The notes beneath the pieces are model-generated. The model was not told the origin of the DNA. It saw only the letters and a program-made list of their open reading frames with translations, and did not search any database. Shown here piece after piece: positions 26,569-35,817 of a stretch of 64,000 nucleotides of DNA. Origin of the DNA: Rhodoferax aquaticus (GTDB lineage Bacteria > Pseudomonadota > Gammaproteobacteria > Burkholderiales > Burkholderiaceae_C); the NCBI RefSeq assembly GCF_006974105.1, contig NZ_CP036282.1, positions 3,224,001 through 3,288,000 of the forward strand. The letters are read 5' to 3'. Positions within the stretch are counted from its first letter, which is position 1. Each line of letters opens with the position of its first letter. The position numbers and the translations under genes were made by a program.

Positions 26569-26679
26569 GCGGAGGCTTGGTCCATCAAGGCCTCGCCGGT
26601 GTCCGATGCCACCTTGGTCGCCAGCTTTTCCAGGCTGGCCTTGATGACGCCGCGCACGCTGGTATCCAGCGGGGGTCAT
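26540..26679 (-). pseudogene. 5' remnant of an unknown gene cut by the cdiA fragment
   Basis: On the minus strand an AAGGAGACTGC ribosome binding site precedes ATG 26679. The open stretch that looks like protein (SVRGVIKASLEKLATKVASD, then GEALMDQASAYLKPWLEVK) is in another phase from that ATG, so a frameshift is likely. It ends exactly where cdiA homology begins (26539). I do not recognise the family. It probably marks the original chromosomal gene interrupted at the right island edge. Confidence 0.4.
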
Positions 26680-26745
26680 GCAGTCTCCTTAGGTTTTGTT
26701 TAGGCTGATAGCCTTCGCACGCCCGTTCAATTGGATGGCTGGTGG

Positions 26746-29184
26746 CTAAGGCACCGGCGTGAGTTTGGCCACGCTGAGGGCTAGCCATTTCACGCCATGG
26801 CGCGGAAAGTTGATTTGGGCGCGGGCGTCGGGCCCTGTGCCTTCTAGCGTGAGCACCTTGCCTTCGCCAAACTTGGTGTGGAAGACTTTCAAGCCCACGC
26901 GCAAACCGTGTGAGGGCTCTTCCTTTTGCACGACTTTAGGCTCAAAACTGGTTGTAGCGCCCGTGGAATATGCGCGACCAGCTCCTGAATACGTAGCACC
27001 CCCTGTATTACCACCGTAGCCTCCCCAAGGGCGGCCCACAGGCAAGCTGCCTTGCGCGCCAGGCTTGGGGCTCAGCCACTTGAGCGCGGCCTCGGGCAGC
27101 TCGTCGTAGAAGCGGCTTTTCATATTGAAGCGGGTTTGGCCATGCAGCATGCGGGTTTGCGAATGGCTCAGGTACAAGCGCTTGCGGGCGCGGGTGATGG
27201 CCACGTACATCAGGCGGCGCTCTTCTTCCAAGCCGTCACGGTCACTCATGGAGTTTTCGTGGGGGAACAAGCCTTCCTCCATGCCGGTGATGAACACGCA
27301 GTCAAACTCCAAGCCTTTGCTGGAGTGCACGGTCATGAGCTGGATGGCGTCTTGCCCTGCTTGGGCTTGGTTGTCTCCTGCCTCTAGCGCGGCGTGCGAC
27401 AAAAAGGCGGCCAAGGGCGAGAGAGTTTCGCCGGTGTCAGCATCGGGTGCAGGCGCGTTTTCCATGGGGGCGTCAAAGTCAAAGCCTTGCGATGCCGGTG
27501 ACTGCCGCATGGAGGGCGCTGGGGCCACAAAGTCGTCCTCGCCGGGCAGCGCCACAGCGTCGCGGCCAAAGCCTTCGTTGGAGACAAAGCTCTCGGCCGC
27601 GTTGACCAGTTCTTCCAAATTCTCTAAACGGTCTTCGCCCTCGCGGTCGTTGCGGTAGTGCTCACGCAGGCCTGAAGTGTCTAGCACCAGCTCGGTGATT
27701 TGGCGCAGGGTCATGCTTTGCGTTTGCTCGCGCATGACTTCTATCTTGGCCACAAACGCGTTGATGTTGGCGCCCGCTTTGCCTCCTAGGCCACTGACCG
27801 CATCACTCAGACAGCAGCCTTGCGCGCGCGCCAAGTCTTGCAGCTGCTCAATGCTGCGCGCACCAATGCCGCGCGGCGGAAAGTTCACCACGCGCAAGAA
27901 GCTGGTGTCGTCGCGCAGGTTCTCAATCAGACGCATATAGGCCAACGCGTTCTTGATTTCGGCGCGCTCAAAAAATCGCAGACCGCCATACACCTTGTAG
28001 GGCAGGCCCGCGTTGAACAAGGCGGTTTCAATCACCCGGCTTTGCGCGTTGGAGCGGTACAGCACGGCAATTTCTTTGCGCTCAAAGTCGTCGCGCACCA
28101 GCTGCTTCATCTCATCCACCATCCACTGCGCCTCGGCAAAGTCGCTAGGGGCTTCCATCACTCGCACGGGTTCGCCAGCGCCTTGGTTGGTGCGCAGGTT
28201 CTTGCCCAAGCGCCGGCTGTTGTGGCTGATGAGGGCGTTGGCCGAATCCAAGATGTTGCTGTAGCTGCGGTAGTTTTGCTCCAGCTTGATTTGGTGCTGC
28301 ACTTTGAACTCGCGCACAAAGTCCGTCATATTGCCTACACGCGCGCCGCGAAAGGCGTAAATGCTTTGGTCATCGTCCCCCACCGCAATCACACTGCCGC
28401 GCGGCGCAAAGCTGGCAGGGTCGCTCACCGGGCCATTGGCGCCTGAGCCCGCAAGCATCTTGATCCACGCGTATTGCAGTTTGTTGGTGTCTTGAAACTC
28501 ATCAATCAAAATGTGCTGAAAGCGGCGTTGGTAGTGCTCGCGGATGGGGTCGTTGTCGCGCAGCACCTCAAACGAGCGCAGCATCAGTTCGCCAAAATCC
28601 ACCACACCTTCACGCTGGCACTGCTCTTCATAGAGTTGGTAGAACTCCACTTTTTTACGGGTTTCGTCGTCACGCACTTCCACCGCATGGGGGCGCAAAC
28701 CATCTTCTTTGCAGCCGGAGATAAACCACTGCATCTCTTTGTGCGGAAAGCGCTCGGCGTCGATGTTGTATTGCTTGTACAAGCGCTTGATGGCGGATAG
28801 CTGGTCTTGGGTGTCCAAAATTTGGAACGACTGCGGCAGCCCCGCCATCTTGTAATGCGCCCGCAAAAACCGGTTGCACAGCCCGTGGAAGGTGCCAATC
28901 CACATGCCGTTGACATTCACCGGCAGCATGGCCTGCAGCCGCGTCATCATTTCTTTGGCCGCCTTGTTGGTAAAGGTCACAGCCAAGATGCCGCCGGGTG
29001 TGACCTCCCCCCGGCTGAGCAACCACGCAATGCGGGTGGTGAGCACCCGCGTCTTGCCCGACCCCGCACCCGCCAAGATCAGGGCATGTTCGGATGGCAG
29101 CGTGACGGCGGCGCGCTGCTCGTCATTCAGGGTAGCTAGGAGAGGCTGGGGGCTTGTGGCCAGAGGGGCATGGGGTGAAAACAT
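26746..29184 (-). CDS. uvrD: UvrD/PcrA/Rep-type DNA helicase
   Basis: An 812-residue superfamily 1A 3'-5' helicase. Visible motifs are Walker [22 protein letters not shown] (Ia), DEFQDTNK (II), [13 protein letters not shown] (III), QNYRS (IV), [16 protein letters not shown] (V) and [13 protein letters not shown] (VI). UvrD/PcrA works in excision and mismatch repair and removes stalled polymerase. ATG 29184 (MFSPHAPLA) is chosen; the frame is open 39 codons further but without family similarity. The C-terminal linker (about residues 730-745) contains an in-frame dispersed repeat giving [12 protein letters not shown]. The C-terminus has the Tudor-like end ([19 protein letters not shown]). Confidence 0.93.
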   Translation of the reverse strand: MFSPHAPLATSPQPLLATLNDEQRAAVTLPSEHALILAGAGSGKTRVLTTRIAWLLSRGEVTPGGILAVTFTNKAAKEMMTRLQAMLPVNVNGMWIGTFHGLCNRFLRAHYKMAGLPQSFQILDTQDQLSAIKRLYKQYNIDAERFPHKEMQWFISGCKEDGLRPHAVEVRDDETRKKVEFYQLYEEQCQREGVVDFGELMLRSFEVLRDNDPIREHYQRRFQHILIDEFQDTNKLQYAWIKMLAGSGANGPVSDPASFAPRGSVIAVGDDDQSIYAFRGARVGNMTDFVREFKVQHQIKLEQNYRSYSNILDSANALISHNSRRLGKNLRTNQGAGEPVRVMEAPSDFAEAQWMVDEMKQLVRDDFERKEIAVLYRSNAQSRVIETALFNAGLPYKVYGGLRFFERAEIKNALAYMRLIENLRDDTSFLRVVNFPPRGIGARSIEQLQDLARAQGCCLSDAVSGLGGKAGANINAFVAKIEVMREQTQSMTLRQITELVLDTSGLREHYRNDREGEDRLENLEELVNAAESFVSNEGFGRDAVALPGEDDFVAPAPSMRQSPASQGFDFDAPMENAPAPDADTGETLSPLAAFLSHAALEAGDNQAQAGQDAIQLMTVHSSKGLEFDCVFITGMEEGLFPHENSMSDRDGLEEERRLMYVAITRARKRLYLSHSQTRMLHGQTRFNMKSRFYDELPEAALKWLSPKPGAQGSLPVGRPWGGYGGNTGGATYSGAGRAYSTGATTSFEPKVVQKEEPSHGLRVGLKVFHTKFGEGKVLTLEGTGPDARAQINFPRHGVKWLALSVAKLTPVP
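26953..26993 (-). repeat. Dispersed repeat copy 9 (inside uvrD)
   Basis: Minus strand: CAGGAGCTGGTCGCGCATAT, then TCCACGGGCGCTACAACC. It is in frame with the helicase linker. Confidence 0.75.
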
Positions 29185-29373
29185 ACCCCGATTGTAGAAA
29201 CCCACTGCACCCGCCCGATTTTGTATACAATCAACCACCGGGCCCAAGCAATTGACGCCCGGTTTTTTGTGGGCAACGCTCTTTTCCAAGAGCGCTTTCA
29301 AAGACCCGGCTCAATCCAAGCGCCCTGCGTTTTTTCTAGATTTTTCTTGATCAATGGACTAGGAGCTTGGGCT
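29185..29373 (+). promoter_or_regulatory. Leader region of guaC
   Basis: The region lies between the divergent uvrD and guaC starts. A TATACAAT box (29224-29231) could be a -10 element. An intrinsic terminator follows within about 30 nt, then about 105 nt of leader to the guaC ATG, with the ribosome binding site AGGAGC. Confidence 0.4.
29237..29268 (+). terminator. Intrinsic terminator within the guaC leader
   Basis: ACCGGGC (29237-29243) pairs with GCCCGGT (29257-29263), followed by TTTTTT. Its place upstream of guaC and just after a possible promoter suggests attenuation, or the end of a very short RNA. Confidence 0.6.
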
Positions 29374-30351
29374 ATGGAAATTTTTGACTACGACAATATT
29401 TTGCTTCTCCCCCGCAAGTGCCGGGTAGAGAGCCGCAGTGAGTGCGATGCAGGTATCGAACTGGGAGGGCGCAAGTTCCGCCTGCCAGTGGTACCCGCCA
29501 ACATGAAGACCGTCGTGGACGAAAAGATCTGCACATGGTTGGCACAAAACAACTACTTTTACGTGATGCACCGCTTCGACTTGGACAATGTCCAATTCGT
29601 GCGCGACATGCACAAACAGGGCTTGTACGCATCCATCTCTCTGGGTGTCAAACAACCTGACTACGCGACGGTAGACACGCTGGTGGCAGAAGGCTTGACA
29701 CCTGAGTACATCACTATCGACATTGCCCACGGCCACGCGGATAGCGTGAAAAACATGATCGGCTACCTCAAAGAAAAACTCCCTAAGAGCTTTGTGATTG
29801 CCGGCAATGTGGCGACCCCTGAAGCCGTGATTGATTTGGAAAACTGGGGCGCGGACGCCACCAAGGTGGGCGTGGGCCCAGGCAAGGTGTGCATTACCAA
29901 GCTCAAGACTGGTTTTGGTACCGGTGGTTGGCAGCTGAGCGCGCTCAAATGGTGTGCCCGTGTAGCGACCAAACCCATCATTGCGGACGGCGGTATCCGC
30001 AGCCATGGCGACATTGCCAAGAGCATCCGCTTTGGCGCCAGCATGGTGATGATCGGCTCGCTGTTTGCGGGCCATGAAGAATCACCCGGCAAGACGGTGG
30101 AAGTTGACGGCCAGATCTTCAAAGAGTATTACGGCTCAGCTTCTGACTTCAACAAGGGCGAATACAAGCACGTAGAAGGCAAGCGCATCCTGGAGCCGGT
30201 CAAAGGCAAGCTGGCCGACACTTTGATTGAAATGGAGCAAGACGTACAAAGCTCCATCAGCTATTCGGGTGGCAAGAAACTGATGGACATTCGCAAAGTG
30301 AACTACGTAACCCTCGGTGGCGACAACGCCGGCGAGCACTTGCTGATGTAA
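29374..30351 (+). CDS. guaC: GMP reductase
   Basis: A 325-residue enzyme of the IMPDH/GMPR TIM-barrel family. It converts GMP to IMP with NADPH, returning guanine nucleotides to the purine pool. Start [20 protein letters not shown] is a typical GuaC N-terminus. The catalytic loop has Cys in [18 protein letters not shown], followed by the phosphate-binding [11 protein letters not shown]. There is no CBS domain, which separates it from IMP dehydrogenase. The ATG at 29374 has AGGAG 8 nt upstream. It is a single-gene unit between a leader terminator and a 3' terminator. Confidence 0.93.
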   Translation: MEIFDYDNILLLPRKCRVESRSECDAGIELGGRKFRLPVVPANMKTVVDEKICTWLAQNNYFYVMHRFDLDNVQFVRDMHKQGLYASISLGVKQPDYATVDTLVAEGLTPEYITIDIAHGHADSVKNMIGYLKEKLPKSFVIAGNVATPEAVIDLENWGADATKVGVGPGKVCITKLKTGFGTGGWQLSALKWCARVATKPIIADGGIRSHGDIAKSIRFGASMVMIGSLFAGHEESPGKTVEVDGQIFKEYYGSASDFNKGEYKHVEGKRILEPVKGKLADTLIEMEQDVQSSISYSGGKKLMDIRKVNYVTLGGDNAGEHLLM

Positions 30352-30387
30352 TCACAGGCTGTAACTGGGTTACATCGTCAGCCAATC

Positions 30388-30424
30388 GACAGCATTGCGG
30401 CCCCTTGTGGGCCGTTTTGCTGTC
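30388..30424 (+). terminator. Terminator of guaC
   Basis: CGGCCC (30398-30403) pairs with GGGCCG (30409-30414) and is followed by TTTT. An outer GACAGC/GCTGTC pair extends the stem. Confidence 0.65.
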
Positions 30425-30463
30425 TGCCCGGTTGTATTCTTGCTAACCAAGGACGGAGGCAAC

Positions 30464-31333
30464 ATGAAAATCGCACTGCTAGGGATTGGTTTGATGGGGC
30501 TGCCCATGGGGCGGCGTTTGTGCCAAGCGGGGTTTGAGCTGCATGTGTGGAACCGCACCCACGAGCGCGCCCAACGCCTTAGCGCGTTCGGAGCAACGGT
30601 GCATGGCACACCCCAGTCTGCAGTCCAAGGTGCCGATGTGGTCATCACGATGCTGGAAGACGGTGCCGTGGTAGCGCATGTGCTGTTTGAGCTAGGGGCT
30701 GCTAACGCCATGCAGCCGGGCAGCTTGCTCATCGATATGTCGTCCATCAAGCCCAGCGAAGCACGCGACCATGCGGCTCGGCTGAGCGAAATTCACATTG
30801 CCTACATGGACGCCCCGGTCTCAGGCGGCACCATTGGCGCAGAAGAAGGCACGCTGGCCATCATGGCGGGTGCCAAAACAAGCACATTCCCGATAGCGGC
30901 CCCAGTGCTCGCCGTCTTGGGGCGCGCCACCCACGTAGGGCCCATTGGCTCTGGGCAACTGGCCAAACTTGCAAACCAAATGATTGTGGGCATCACTATC
31001 GGTGCGGTGGCTGAAGCCCTGTTGATGTGCGAAAAAGGCGGGGCCGATATGGCCAAGGTCAAAGAAGCCATTACCGGCGGCTTTGCCGACAGTCGCATTT
31101 TGCAAGTACATGGCCAGCGCATGATTGAGCGCGACTTCAGCCCCAGAGGCCGCATGTCCGTGCAAGTGAAGGACCTGCGCAATGCGCTCGCCACGGCCCA
31201 AGAAATTGGATTTGATGCGCCCATCACGGGCTTGTTTGAACGCCTGTATGCCCAGGGCATTGACCATGGCTTGGCGGACTTGGACCATGCGGGCTTGTTT
31301 GTGGAACTGGCAAGCCGCAACGGCATGACCTAA
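30464..31333 (+). CDS. 3-hydroxyisobutyrate dehydrogenase-family oxidoreductase
   Basis: A 289-residue beta-hydroxyacid dehydrogenase. It starts MKIALLGIGLMGLPMGRRL with the NAD(P) motif GxGxMG. The substrate-binding motif appears as MDAPVSGGTIGAEEGTLAIM and the catalytic Lys lies in GQLAKLANQMI. Family members act on 3-hydroxyisobutyrate, tartronate semialdehyde or similar acids. The substrate cannot be told from sequence alone, and no pathway genes adjoin. GGAGG stands 5 nt before the ATG. A shared terminator separates it from the convergent DEAD-box gene. Confidence 0.88.
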   Translation: MKIALLGIGLMGLPMGRRLCQAGFELHVWNRTHERAQRLSAFGATVHGTPQSAVQGADVVITMLEDGAVVAHVLFELGAANAMQPGSLLIDMSSIKPSEARDHAARLSEIHIAYMDAPVSGGTIGAEEGTLAIMAGAKTSTFPIAAPVLAVLGRATHVGPIGSGQLAKLANQMIVGITIGAVAEALLMCEKGGADMAKVKEAITGGFADSRILQVHGQRMIERDFSPRGRMSVQVKDLRNALATAQEIGFDAPITGLFERLYAQGIDHGLADLDHAGLFVELASRNGMT

Positions 31334-31374
31334 CTGCCTACCTACACCCCTGCTCTTGCCGGGATGTACAGACG

Positions 31375-31405
31375 AAAAAAAAGGCCTCTTACGAGGCCTT
31401 TTGAC
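31375..31405 (-). terminator. Bidirectional terminator
   Basis: AAAAGGCCTC (31379-31388), loop TTAC, GAGGCCTTTT (31393-31402), with A-run before and T-run after. Serves the convergent dehydrogenase and DEAD-box genes. Confidence 0.85.
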
Positions 31406-31420
31406 TACGCCAACGCAGAA

Positions 31421-33316
31421 TTAATCTGCATTGCGTGCTGGGCGCTTCTTGGCATCACGGGGCACAAACACTTTGCCACCATTGCCAGGCTTAGCAAAGC
31501 CAGTGGGCTTGCCAAATGCAGGCTTGCGGGCCGCAAAGTCGCCACGGGGAGCACCAAAGTCACCACGGGGAGCAAAGTCACCGCGCTCGCCGCGGGGGGC
31601 GAAGTCTGTGCGTTCTGCACGAGGAGCGAAGTCACCGCGGGGAGCGGAGAAGTTTCCACGGGGAGCGCCACCAAAATCACCGCGCGGGGCAAAGTCGCCA
31701 CGAGGAGCGGGAGCGCCGCCGCCGGCAAAGCGGTCATTGAAACCGCCCTTGCGTTCGTAGCTAAAGCCTTCGCGGGCACCGCCATCACGTCCGCCACCAA
31801 AACCACCGCGTCCGCCGCCACCACCGAAGCCGCCTTCACGTGGGCCACCACGGCCACGGGGAGCTGCATCACGGCGACCACCGCCGCCGCCAAAACTGGA
31901 GCGTGCGTCAGGGATACGTTGCTGGGGTTCCATACCAGGAATGACTTCGGCCTTGATAGGCTGGCGTGTGAATGCTTCGATGTCGAAAATTTTGCGACGA
32001 TCGCGAATTTCTGCGAAAGTGGCCGCGATACCGTCACGCCCCGCGCGGCCGGTACGACCAATGCGGTGGGTGTAGTCTTCGGCCTTCATCGGCAAGCCAA
32101 AATTGAACACGTGGGTGATGGTGGGCACGTCAATACCACGGGCTGCCACATCGGTCGCCACCAAGATTTGCACTTGGCCTTGGCGCAGTGCCATCAAGCG
32201 GCGGTTACGCAAACCTTGGCTCAAAGCGCCATGCAATGCCACGGCAGAAAAGCCGTCTTGTTGCAAGTCGTTGGCCAAACCATCGCACTCGATTTGGGTG
32301 CTGGCAAAAACAATCGCTTGGTTGATGGTGGTGTCACGCAACCAGTGGTCCAAGAGCTTGCGCTTGTGCTGTGCGTTGTCGGCCCAGAACAAGACTTGCT
32401 TGATGTTGGAATGCTTTTCTTGCGGGCTGTCGATAGTGACACGTTGTGGGTCACGCATCACACGGGCTGCCAACTGTTGAATGCGCGGCGCAAAAGTTGC
32501 GCTGAACATCATGGTTTGCTTGCGGCCAATGGTTAGCTGGTTGATTTCGGCCAAGTCATCGGCAAAGCCCAAGTCCAACATGCGGTCGGCTTCGTCTACT
32601 ACCAAGAACTGGACTTGGTCCAACTTGATTTGCATGGAACGTTGCAGATCCAACAAACGGCCGGGGGTTGCAACGACCAGATTAGCGTTTTGCAGCTTGG
32701 CGATTTGCAACTGGTAAGGCATGCCGCCCACGATGTTGGCTACGCGCAGACCACGGCAGTGTTGTACCAAGTCAATGGCGTCGTGCGCCACTTGCTGCGC
32801 CAATTCGCGGGTAGGGCAAACAATCAAAGCACCGGGAACAGCGGCTTTGAAGTTACGTGGATTGGTGGGGTCTTGGCGCTTAGGACGCTTAGGAGCAGGT
32901 TCACCCTTGGCAGCCGCTTCAGCCACGGCTGCTTCATAGTCGCTGCGCTCTTTGGCTTCAGCTTCTGCCATTTGCGTCAACAAGGTGTGCAACACGGGCA
33001 GCAAAAATGCTGCAGTCTTGCCGCTACCCGTTTGGCTAGAGACCATCAAGTCAATGAACTTGTTGGTTTGCGCGCTGTCAGCACTGGCAGGCAAAGCCAT
33101 AGGAATGACTTTTTGCTGCACGGTGGTGGGTTGGGTGTAGCCCAAATCTTTGACGGCGCGAATCAGTTCAGGCACCAAGCCCAACTCAACGAAACCGTTA
33201 GGTACTTCTTCAACTTCCACCGCATCGACCATTTCGGTCACGGTTGCTTGAGTCGTTGTAGAGGAAAAGTTTTCAGCAGGCGTGAATTCGCCGGCCACTT
33301 CAAAAGTGTCAGTCAT
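31421..33316 (-). CDS. DEAD-box RNA helicase with RGD/RGG-rich tail
   Basis: A 631-residue ATP-dependent RNA helicase. Core motifs are the Q-motif region GYTQPTTVQQKVIPMAL, SSQTGSGKTAAF (I), PTRELAQQV (Ia), VVDEADRMLDLGF (II), MFSATF (III), VATDVAARGIDVP and HRIGRTGRAG (VI). The core contains an Ala/Glu-rich insert with KRPKRQ. The C-terminal 130 residues are a low-complexity tail of repeated APRGDF units and glycine runs, typical of RNA-binding, condensate-prone helicases (DeaD/RhlE type). ATG 33316 is preferred over a GTG seven codons upstream because GAGAAA precedes it. Often cold-induced in this family. Confidence 0.9.
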   Translation of the reverse strand: MTDTFEVAGEFTPAENFSSTTTQATVTEMVDAVEVEEVPNGFVELGLVPELIRAVKDLGYTQPTTVQQKVIPMALPASADSAQTNKFIDLMVSSQTGSGKTAAFLLPVLHTLLTQMAEAEAKERSDYEAAVAEAAAKGEPAPKRPKRQDPTNPRNFKAAVPGALIVCPTRELAQQVAHDAIDLVQHCRGLRVANIVGGMPYQLQIAKLQNANLVVATPGRLLDLQRSMQIKLDQVQFLVVDEADRMLDLGFADDLAEINQLTIGRKQTMMFSATFAPRIQQLAARVMRDPQRVTIDSPQEKHSNIKQVLFWADNAQHKRKLLDHWLRDTTINQAIVFASTQIECDGLANDLQQDGFSAVALHGALSQGLRNRRLMALRQGQVQILVATDVAARGIDVPTITHVFNFGLPMKAEDYTHRIGRTGRAGRDGIAATFAEIRDRRKIFDIEAFTRQPIKAEVIPGMEPQQRIPDARSSFGGGGGRRDAAPRGRGGPREGGFGGGGGRGGFGGGRDGGAREGFSYERKGGFNDRFAGGGAPAPRGDFAPRGDFGGAPRGNFSAPRGDFAPRAERTDFAPRGERGDFAPRGDFGAPRGDFAARKPAFGKPTGFAKPGNGGKVFVPRDAKKRPARNAD

Positions 33317-33576
33317 AGTTTTCTCATACGCGAGCACCGCAGGTTGTGCGATTGCTCCGTTAATGGTTAAAAAACATCAACCATCAAACGGAACCGGCTC
33401 TGACTCAACTTGAGTTCTATCAGCGCAGGGGGCCCTTTGTTGCCGGCTTGCAGTGCAAACCAACGATGGACCCAGTGAATGAAGGGAGATGTACAAATAT
33501 GCACTACAGCTTGTAGCGCAGCCCAAGAGTATAACTCGAATTCGGGTTTCTACCTAATTCTTTTTAAAACCAAGCC
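33317..33576. other. Intergenic / 5' UTR of the DEAD-box gene
   Basis: A 260-nt stretch between orn and the helicase start. A long 5' UTR is common upstream of DEAD-box helicases. No ORF or strong hairpin was recognised. Confidence 0.4.
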
Positions 33577-34146
33577 CTAGTCTAGCTTTAGAAAGTGTTC
33601 GCGGTAGTGCGCCAATTCGTCAATCGACTCCTCCACATCCGCCAAGGCAGTGTGCCGTTGCTTCTTTTTAAAAGAAGCTGCAACCTCAGGGCGCCAGCGT
33701 TTAGCCAACTCTTTGAGGGTGCTGACATCAATATTGCGGTAGTGAAAAAAAGCCTCCAGTTTAGGCATGTACTTCACTAAAAACCTGCGGTCTTGGCTGA
33801 TCGTATTTCCACACATCGGTGAGGTATTCGGTGGCACATACTGCGCCAAAAATGCGATCAACTGTTCTTGAGCGTGTTCTTCAGTCATCGTTGAAGCTTT
33901 GACTTTATCGATCAAGCCACTTTTGCCATGGGTACCTTTGTTCCATGCGTCCATGGTGTCCAGTTGGGCCTCAGACTGGTGGAGCACGAACACGGGGCCT
34001 TCAATGCGTATGACTAGGTGTGGATCCGTCACAATGACTGCGATCTCTAAAATGCGATCCGTCTCAGGGTCTAAGCCTGTCATTTCACAGTCAAGCCAGA
34101 TGAGATTCTGGGCGGCTTTGCCCAAAGAGGTGATATTTGCTTCCAT
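33577..34146 (-). CDS. orn: Oligoribonuclease
   Basis: A 189-residue 3'-5' exoribonuclease of the DEDDh family that degrades 2-5-nt RNAs and pGpG, and is essential in many proteobacteria. Visible residues: [20 protein letters not shown] (the first D and E), [17 protein letters not shown] (third acidic) and [12 protein letters not shown] (catalytic His and last Asp). The length equals E. coli Orn. It is divergent from the M48 protease gene, 36 nt away. Confidence 0.95.
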   Translation of the reverse strand: MEANITSLGKAAQNLIWLDCEMTGLDPETDRILEIAVIVTDPHLVIRIEGPVFVLHQSEAQLDTMDAWNKGTHGKSGLIDKVKASTMTEEHAQEQLIAFLAQYVPPNTSPMCGNTISQDRRFLVKYMPKLEAFFHYRNIDVSTLKELAKRWRPEVAASFKKKQRHTALADVEESIDELAHYREHFLKLD

Positions 34147-34182
34147 AGTGCGATTGTTACCTATGACCTAAACTCAACCCCT

Positions 34183-35472
34183 ATGACTGTATTTTTTTCA
34201 AGCATTCCAGGCACTTTGGCAATGACACTCGCGTTCGCTTTGGTGTTGACCTTAAGTCTGTTGCTCAAGCTGTGGCTTACCAGCCGACAAGTCCGCCATG
34301 TTGCCGGGCACCGTGACGCCGTTCCGGCAGAGTTTCAATCGCAAATATCGCTTGAAGCCCATCAAAAGGCGGCACGCTACACGATTACCAAGGCGCAGTT
34401 TGGCGTGCTCGAGTTGGCATGGGGTACAGCCCTATTGCTAGGCTGGACTTTACTGGGCGGTCTCGATCTTTTAAATCAAGGGCTGGCAGTAGTTTTCAGC
34501 GGAGGCATGACGCAGCAACTTGCACTCCTGGGAGCCTTTATGCTGATCAACGGCCTCTTGGAGTTGCCTTTTTCTGTGTACCAAACGTTTGTGATTGAGC
34601 AGCGTTTTGGTTTTAACAAAACCACGCGCTTTTTGTGGTTTCAAGACCTACTGAAGTCGTCCGTGCTAAGTGTTGTGTTGGGCCTGCCGGTTGCCGCGTT
34701 GGTACTCTGGATGATGGCAGCGACTGGCGCATGGTGGTGGCTTTGGACATGGTGTACATGGATGGGTTTCAACTTGCTCATGCTGGTGCTGTACCCAAGC
34801 TGGATTGCGCCTTGGTTCAACCAGTTTAAGCCCTTGGAGAATCCTGAGCTCCAGTCGCGAGTGAACGCATTGATGTCCAAATGCGGCTTTAGCGCTAAAG
34901 GTTTTTACGTGATGGACGGATCGCGCCGAAGCGCCCACGCAAATGCATACTTCACAGGTTTCGGAGCATCCAAGCGTGTCGTGTTTTACGACACGCTTTT
35001 GGCACAACTGTCACCCGCAGAGGTTGATGCGGTGCTGGCGCATGAGCTAGGCCACTTCAAGCACAAACACATCGTCAAGCGCATTGTGTCAATGTTTGCC
35101 ATTAGCCTGCTTGGCTTTGCCGCCTTGGGGTGGATTAGTCAACAAGCCTGGTTCTATACCGGCTTAGGGGTCACACCAAACCTAGATTCTGCAAACGATG
35201 CACTGGCACTGCTGCTTTTCGCGATGACCGCGCCATTGGTTGCCACTTTTGTGGGACCGTTGTTCTCGCAACTCTCGCGTCAACATGAGTTTGAAGCAGA
35301 CGCTTTTGCTATTGCACAAACCAGTGGAGCAGACTTGCGCTCTGCGCTGCTCAAGCTGTACAAGGACAACGCCTCCACGCTGACCCCTGACCCTGTGTAT
35401 GTGAAGTTTTATTATTCCCACCCACCAGCCTCTGAGCGCTTAAGCCGAATGGCTGTACCTGCCCGCACCTAG
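34183..35472 (+). CDS. M48-family membrane peptidase (Ste24/CAAX protease-like)
   Basis: A 429-residue multi-pass inner-membrane zinc metalloprotease. It has hydrophobic helices near the N-terminus and at about 60-85, 100-125, 150-200 and 295-370. The zinc motif HELGH is at about residues 287-291 (VLAHELGHFKHKH), and the third ligand Glu is in HEFEADAFA about 80 residues later. The N-terminal Peptidase_M48_N domain is present. Bacterial homologues are presumed membrane-protein quality-control proteases. It heads a likely operon with phhB and rsgA (gap 16 nt). Confidence 0.9.
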   Translation: MTVFFSSIPGTLAMTLAFALVLTLSLLLKLWLTSRQVRHVAGHRDAVPAEFQSQISLEAHQKAARYTITKAQFGVLELAWGTALLLGWTLLGGLDLLNQGLAVVFSGGMTQQLALLGAFMLINGLLELPFSVYQTFVIEQRFGFNKTTRFLWFQDLLKSSVLSVVLGLPVAALVLWMMAATGAWWWLWTWCTWMGFNLLMLVLYPSWIAPWFNQFKPLENPELQSRVNALMSKCGFSAKGFYVMDGSRRSAHANAYFTGFGASKRVVFYDTLLAQLSPAEVDAVLAHELGHFKHKHIVKRIVSMFAISLLGFAALGWISQQAWFYTGLGVTPNLDSANDALALLLFAMTAPLVATFVGPLFSQLSRQHEFEADAFAIAQTSGADLRSALLKLYKDNASTLTPDPVYVKFYYSHPPASERLSRMAVPART

Positions 35473-35488
35473 CAGGCCTTCGAAAAAA

Positions 35489-35806
35489 ATGCAAAACTTG
35501 AAGACTGCATCTGCTCTAGCCGCTACGCAAATAATAGCAAAGCTAGTGCACCTGAATGGTTGGCGCCTTTTCGGTGATGGGCCAGAGCTCGCGATTGAAA
35601 AAGAGTTCAATTTTGACACCCATAGCGCAGCCGCCGCATTTGTTGGATCGGTTGCCCTATTGGCCGCGCAACATGCTCATTTCCCTGACATCGTATTTAC
35701 ACAAGCACGCTGTGTGGTGCGGTGGCGAACCGCCTCAGTGCAAGGCATTTCTCAACTCGACTTCGACGGTGCCGCGCGAATCGATGCATTCTCCGCTCTC
35801 CTCTGA
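35489..35806 (+). CDS. phhB: Pterin-4a-carbinolamine dehydratase
   Basis: A 105-residue protein of the PCD/DCoH fold. It recycles 4a-hydroxytetrahydrobiopterin formed by aromatic amino acid hydroxylases. Shared features are LNGWRLFGDGPELAIEKEF and the active-site stretch AAQHAHFPDIVFTQ, where the usual catalytic HHP is changed to HFP. This loss of one His might lower activity. It sits between the M48 protease and rsgA with short gaps, a conserved trio in related genomes. No hydroxylase gene is nearby. Confidence 0.75.
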   Translation: MQNLKTASALAATQIIAKLVHLNGWRLFGDGPELAIEKEFNFDTHSAAAAFVGSVALLAAQHAHFPDIVFTQARCVVRWRTASVQGISQLDFDGAARIDAFSALL

Positions 35807-35817
35807 TAGGTCACATT

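Noticed and set aside
29210..29373. Purine riboswitch before guaC
   Set aside because: No three-way-junction aptamer or conserved loop sequence was recognised; only a terminator stem is visible.
31364..32536. 390-codon plus-strand frame rich in Ala/Thr
   Set aside because: Antisense of the repetitive DEAD-box tail and core; no independent signals.
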